Of a DNA stretch of 64,000 nt, positions 59,054-64,000 are shown piece by piece. The stretch covers positions 556,949-620,948 of the forward strand of contig CADCXD010000019.1 of assembly GCA_902806575.1 (NCBI GenBank), read 5' to 3'. The DNA is from Jackrogersella multiformis. Its lineage: Eukaryota > Ascomycota > Sordariomycetes > Xylariales > Hypoxylaceae. The notes beneath the pieces were generated by a model. It searched no databases, was not told where the DNA came from, and was given only the letters and a program-made list of their open reading frames with translations. The position numbers and the translations under genes were made by a program. Each line of letters starts with the position of its first letter. Position 1 is the first letter of the stretch.

Positions 59054-62000
59054 ATGGAATGTCCGGTCAGACCGCACGAGTATCATCGTGAACATCCGAA
59101 AATATCGACAGAAGATGTCATAGATACGTCCAAGCTGGTCGACATACCACAGCCACCAGCCCAGTACTATTTCGGCCTGCTGGGCCATATTCCGGAAGTC
59201 GATCCAAGCTTTCCACTGCGGTCCTATTGGAAGCTCATGGATATTTATGGCCCAATATTCAAGCTCAACTTAGGTACTCCGGACCCTAGAATACTCGTCG
59301 GTAGCCACGAGCTGGTCAGCGAGATGCTGGATGATAGCCGTTTTAGAAAATCGGCGAGTAGGGTCACGCAAGAAATGCGAGACTTCCTCGGCGACGGCCT
59401 GTTCACCGCTTCCCTGGACGAGGAAAACTGGTGGAAGGCTCATCGTATACTTGTCCCGGCATTCGGTATATCAATCTGCCAATCCTCACTGGCGAGATGA
59501 AAGAAACTCATACCAAACAGGTCCACTCGGGGTACAAAAGATGTTTGACGACATGTTTGTTTCTCCTAGTCCCGTGATCCGCAGAAGTGTGTGCTGCTGA
59601 CGAGATCCTACATAGGCTGGACGTTAGTTCGCAGCTGATCTTGAGGTGGGATCGGTTCGGCGCCGATCACCAAATCGACTGCTCGGATGCTATGACGCGC
59701 CTGACCTTCGACACCATCGGGCTTTGCGCATTCGGGTACCGCTTCAACGAATTCTACTCGGAGGAGCCCCACCCATTCACGAAGCAGCTCCGAGAGGCGC
59801 TCTTCGAATCAGGTAGGAGAGGGAATCGTCCACCGCTGTTAAATCGTTTATATTACCGCGCGGAGCAGAACCGGCAAGAGAACATGGCCAACATGGGAGG
59901 ACTAGCCGACAGCATCGTGAAGGACAGGATCGACCACCCAAAGCCGGATGCCAACGATCTCCTCAACTACATGCTTAGCGGCATCGACAGGGAAACGGGA
60001 GAGAAGCTAAGTGTCGAAAACATCAGGTTCCAGATGTTGACCTTCCTGGCCGCCGGATATGAGACGACCAGCGCCACGCTCAGCTTTACCTACTACTTCC
60101 TGTGCGACAACCCCGACAAACTTCTCAAAGCACAGCGGGAAGTCGACGAAGTAGTCGGGGACAAGGTTATCACCACGAGCATGCTTCCAAAATTGACCTA
60201 TATCGACGCCTGCATCAAAGAGTCACTGCGGGTCATGCCACCCATCAACCTATTCAACAGGACCGCGATCAGAGACACGACGTTGGCTGGTAAATACTTC
60301 ATCAAGAAAGGCCAGTTGGTCTCGGGGCTCCTGCGCCAGTTTCACCGGGACCCGAAGGTATGGGGAGAAGACGCCGCCGAGTTTCGACCGGAGCGAATGT
60401 CGAGTGCCGGATTCCAGGCGTTGCCTCCAAATTCGTGGAAAGCGGTACGTTTCTTCATGGTTGCTACCCGAGAAGAACGCACAATTAATGCGTTCCACCA
60501 TAGTTCGGCGACGGCCTGCGGGCGTGCATCGGCAGAGATTTCGCCCAGCAAGAAATGCTCATGAACATAGCTATGGCGCTGCAAAGGTTCCAGATCGAAA
60601 AGGCCGATCCGGACTACAAACTGAAGCTTAATAGCACAATAACGATCAAGCCATCAAACTTCAAAATGAAGGTTCGTCGTCGGCTAGGCCGGGGTCTCAT
60701 GACCGGCATACCGGGAGGTGTCCCCGGAGGTGGGCCGGCTGATAGTGGACGAAAACATCAAGAAAACTACGAGAAAGCGAATCAGGCGAAGTCGAATGGG
60801 GTTCGCGGCGAGCTTAAGCACGTATCCGTCTTCTTCGCAGGCAATACCGGGACCTCGGAGAGCCTAGCTCAGTCCCTCTCTAAGGGCGCGCCGGATTTCG
60901 GCCTCGACGTTGATATTCAAAACCTCGACGCCGCGACGGAGAACCTGCCAACGGACAAGCCCTGTATCATAATCACGCCTTCGTACGAAGGGAGGCCCGC
61001 CGACAACGCTAGGAAGTTTGTCGCTTGGATCGAGCAGCTTTCGGCCAAGTCAGAGAAGTTACCCGCCGGGACAAAATACGCCGTCTTCGGCGTCGGGAAC
61101 AGCGATTGGGTCGGCACCTTTCATCGAATCCCACGCTTGATCGACGACACATTGGCCCAGCTTGGTGCCGAGCGGATCATCGACGCAGGCTTCGCCAACG
61201 TGAAACAGGATCTCGTGGGGCCGTGGGAAGAGTGGAGCGAACAGATATGCACAATACTGTCCGGCACCGCTCAGCGTACCGGCAAGGCCGAAGCTGGAGT
61301 CGAGGTTCACATCGAGAGGGACAAGCTCTCGCAAATGCTCGGCGGCGAGGAAATGGCTTCCGGTACCGTCGTCGCCAACCGCGAGCTAGCAGGCACTTCG
61401 GCGGGCGCCGCAAAGAGGCACGTCGAAATCCAGCTCCCTCCCGGGTGCGACTACACCTCTGGCGACTACCTGGTTATCCAAGGCCGGAATTCGGAAGAGG
61501 CAGTACGCCGAGTGATGGCGAGGTTCGGACTTAGCGAGCACGACGTCATGAGCGTCCATGAAAGCAAGAAGAACTTCCTTCCGGTTCAACCTACGGCGGT
61601 CGATCGGTTCCTGCATAGCAGCGTCGAGCTTGCTACGCCTATCACCAAGCGGCAGCTCGCCACCCTCGCATCGTGGGCGGAGAAGAGCAGCGCGGAGCAC
61701 ACACAATTGGAGGCTATGCAGGAGGATACCAGATACCAGGAATTATTGGAGAAGAGATACTCCATCATCGATATCCTCGAGGAGGTCCCTCGCCTTCGTC
61801 TCCCGTTCGGCGTCTACATTGACTTTCTCCAGCCACTGACCCCACGCCAGTACTCTATCTCCTCCTCCTCCCTCGAACCACGAAACAACGTCAGAGTCAG
61901 CGACGCGGAGCACGCAGTCACCGCTAGCGTCACATTCGACGTCTTCGAATCCCCGGCAACGAGCGGCCACGGCAGATTCCGCGGCGTGGTGGGTAACTAC

Positions 62001-62543
62001 CTCGCTGGCTGTATGCCGGGAGATCGCATCCCGTGTTTCGTTAGCCCGACCAAGGTGGGTTTCCGCCTCCCAACAAACACCGAAACCCCGGTCGTCATGC
62101 TCGCAGCCGGGACGGGCATCGCACCAATGCGCGCCTTCATCGAAGAGCGCTCGGCCATCAAACGCGCAGGCATACGCAAGCTCGGTCCCGCTGTGCTATT
62201 CTTCGGATGCCGCCATCCTGAAAAAGACTTTATCTACCGCTCCGAGCTACGAGATTGGGAGGATCAGGGAGTTGTCGAGGTCATCACGTGCTTTTCCAAA
62301 CCCGACGATGGACAAACCGGACGTCACGTCCCTGATGCGTTGTGGGAGTACCGCAGACGCATCTGGGAGATGTTCCGAGACGGCGGGAAAATTTATATGT
62401 GCGGCAGCGCCGCGAGGCTCGGGAGGAGTGCGGCATCGATGTGCAAGCGTATTTGGAGGGATAACACGGGGCAGAGCGAGGTGGAATCGGAGCAATGGTT
62501 TGAACAGGTAAAAAATACGCGTTACGTAAGTGATGCTTATTGA
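59054..62543 (+). CDS. Self-sufficient cytochrome P450-reductase fusion (CYP505-like)
   Basis: Four exons (59054-59465, 59521-59554, 59616-60444, 60504-62543) encode 1104 residues. A P450 haem domain is fused to its own FMN/FAD/NADPH reductase, as in P450foxy and BM3-type enzymes, which hydroxylate fatty-acyl chains near the end. Haem half: AFGPLGVQKMFDDM (rebuilt over a 34-nt exon), the I-helix AAGYETTSA, KESLR, and FGDGLRACIG with haem ligand Cys433, restored by the third intron. Reductase half: AGNTGTSESLAQ and SYEGRPADNA (FMN), RQYSISSS (FAD), VVMLAAGTGIAPMRAF (NADPH), ending RYVSDAY. There is no membrane anchor, so it is probably soluble. Its place in the cluster suggests hydroxylation of the polyketide arm, as proposed for Fum6 in fumonisin synthesis. 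Confidence 0.92.
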
Positions 62544-63095
62544 TAACGATGTGGGGGGGGCCGCGTGGTGGTACAAGGGCTCGGAGCGTGGTCATACCTA
62601 GCTCCCCTTAACCCTTATTTAGCGTCGTCGATAAGGGGCAGCATTACCTCGGTAGTCTCCCTTTTGGAGCATTAGTCTGGAACCTAAGACCTTAATAAAG
62701 CCAATCCTTCGTCTTCAATCTTACATTTTTACAGTTGCTCCTTTCAAAAGTTTTGTCCATATCCTTATCGTCAAGTGTCGCTGCTATGAATCAGCTGATG
62801 AGCCAGCTGCTGCCAATCAATTAGCCATTAGTGGATGTAATAAGCAGCTTACCTATGCACCAGCTGAAAATGGCTCGGCGACAGCTGTCAATTATCTTTA
62901 TATGGACAGAACTTTTGAGAGACACATCCGTAAATAGCTTATCGCTATATTTCTATTAATTATAAGAATGTTCGAAAATATACCTAGGTACTCATATATT
63001 ATTTACTGTATTTCATGCCACGATGTGTCATATTAACCATAGGTATGATTCATATCATATCGATTTGGCCCAAGGGCCAAGATATACGAAGAAGC
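62544..63095. other. Convergent 3' spacer
   Basis: This 0.55-kb region lies between the convergent 3' ends of the P450 fusion and the TfdA-like gene. It is AT-rich and nothing else was seen. Confidence 0.5.
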
Positions 63096-63888
63096 TTATA
63101 CTCGCGGGATTCCTAGCCCCTCTCTTCTACCCGTGCTTGCCGGGTCGAGATATGGGACCTCTCCAATACCCGAGGCTCGCACGCCTGTTCTAATGCCTTC
63201 CACGAGATGCGTGTCAGGCTGTTACAATCAAAGTTAGCATAAAGGAGGTGCTCGCTGACGGAGACATGCGAGAAAGATAGAGAGGGGATCTAACACATAT
63301 GAAATACTCACCGTGGCAGCGTGAAGCGTGCAAATATTGCTCCAGATGGCACAAGCTCCTGTTGTCCAATGCATACGAGCTATGCAGTCGTGGTTGCGTG
63401 TGATAAGCCGCAAGACGTAGTCTCGGATTATGCTATCCTCGTAGGAGTAAACGTTGTTGATGCGGCTGACGTGCAGTCCTACGCCGGCAAATAGGGACTT
63501 CCAGCCGGTCACCGGGTGAGTGCGGATGACCGGGTGGGACGGCGAAAATTCATAATCGACATTGAGAGGTGATCCACGAGGGGACATGACTTCATACCCG
63601 CCAGCCTTGCAGGCCGATTCGAAGACGGGCTGCGAGCATGTCGCAGTCAAGGTCTCTAAAAACTTCTGAAAGGGGGGAGATAGGCGGTCATACAGTTCAT
63701 ATCCGGATACCCAAAGCGTGTCACCGCCAGCCGGCGGGGTTTCCTGCATGCGCAGAAATGAGAAGTCAGACGGACAAGTCTCGAAGAGACCTAGATTGTT
63801 ACCGTCAACTACGAAATTACAGAACCGAGACTGGTTTAGTCGTTAACATACTATCACTATGCCATTCTCGACCGAGATCTCGAGGTTC
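63096..63888 (-). CDS. TfdA/TauD-like 2-oxoglutarate/Fe(II) dioxygenase, 5' end unresolved
   Basis: Exons seen: up to 63852 (from about 63888 or further upstream), 63790-63312 and 63218-63096, in phase. Family members use 2-oxoglutarate and O2 to hydroxylate or desaturate substrates. Seen: the iron-binding His-x-Asp in REWHSD (completed across the first intron), FSFLRMQETPPAGGDTLWVS, YELYDRLSPPFQKFL, HPVIRTHPVTGWKSLFAGVG, the distal iron His in CTLHAAT, and the 2-oxoglutarate Arg in GIRTGVRA after the last intron. The protein ends RREGLGIPRV. Upstream of 63888 a stop codon breaks the frame (AAC TGA CCC). Either another intron joins exons near or beyond 63900, or the start lies outside the window. 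It may be a tailoring oxygenase of the adjacent cluster. Confidence 0.78.
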
Positions 63889-64000
63889 ACTGCCCGAGCC
63901 GGGTCAGTTTTTCATAGTAGCATATAGCTTCTTGGCGGCTTCGGTGTTAATGACATAGCTAAGGCTCCGTCAGCACCCGTCTTAAACTCAGAGGTTAGGG
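63889..64000. other. Window edge, possible upstream exon or intron of the dioxygenase
   Basis: On the minus strand a GCTGAC branch-like site and CCTTAG acceptor-like site (about 63950-63970) precede a short open stretch SYVINTEAAKKLYATMKN that ends in a stop. I cannot decide whether this is exon, intron or the tail of another gene. Confidence 0.3.

Noticed and set aside
59054..60564. P450 appearing broken into several overlapping reading frames, suggesting a pseudogene
   Set aside because: Three GT-AG introns with consistent phase join the pieces and restore the conserved AFGP and FGDGLRACIG motifs.

Overview
The window is nuclear DNA of a filamentous ascomycete (Pezizomycotina). The evidence is short 45-160 nt GT-AG introns with CTRAY-like branch sites, Zn(II)2Cys6 regulators, a reducing PKS-NRPS hybrid with a trans-acting enoyl reductase, a P450-reductase fusion, and fungal versions of Mia40, Bos1 and a PTS2 thiolase. 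A Sordariomycete, perhaps Xylariales, is a guess from gene style and from the abundant TAGGTACC-type intergenic motif; nothing in the window proves it.

Layout. 1-907: 5' part of an NRPS-like adenylating enzyme, cut by the left edge. 3320-4145: OM14-like mitochondrial outer-membrane protein. 4679-11219: compact alpha-glucoside utilisation cluster (GH13 maltase, MFS sugar transporter, Zn2Cys6 regulator). 11893-20479: housekeeping and peroxisomal genes (Mia40, thiamine pyrophosphokinase, Bos1 SNARE, a single-pass PAN-like membrane protein with an apparent frameshift, peroxisomal 3-ketoacyl-CoA thiolase). 21266-30507: GH128-type glucanase, GT90/CAP10-like glycosyltransferase, beta-carbonic anhydrase, secreted GH3 beta-glucosidase. 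32353 to the right edge: a secondary-metabolite cluster.

The cluster holds a 9-exon DHA2-type MFS efflux pump, a 5-exon Zn2Cys6 regulator, a 9-exon, 3943-residue PKS-NRPS (KS-AT-DH-MT-inactive ER-KR-ACP-C-A-T-R), an AflR-like Zn2Cys6 regulator, a LovC/EqxC-like trans-enoyl reductase, a self-sufficient CYP505-like P450-reductase fusion and a TfdA/TauD-like 2-oxoglutarate/Fe(II) dioxygenase whose 5' end is unresolved. The likely logic is as follows. The PKS arm with the trans-ER builds a methylated reduced polyketide. The C-A-T arm adds an acyl unit and the terminal reductase-like domain releases the product. The P450 fusion and the dioxygenase oxidise it and the MFS pump exports it. Two features make the synthase worth attention: the A domain has Asn where amino-acid-activating domains carry the amino-binding Asp, and the release domain has Tyr-x3-Arg instead of Tyr-x3-Lys.

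Intergenic DNA and several introns are peppered with a 4-bp-periodic, self-complementary motif family (TACCTAGGTA / TAGGTACCTA). Exon structures were worked out by eye from splice signals, reading-frame phase and family motifs. For the multi-exon genes the summed exon lengths are exact multiples of three.
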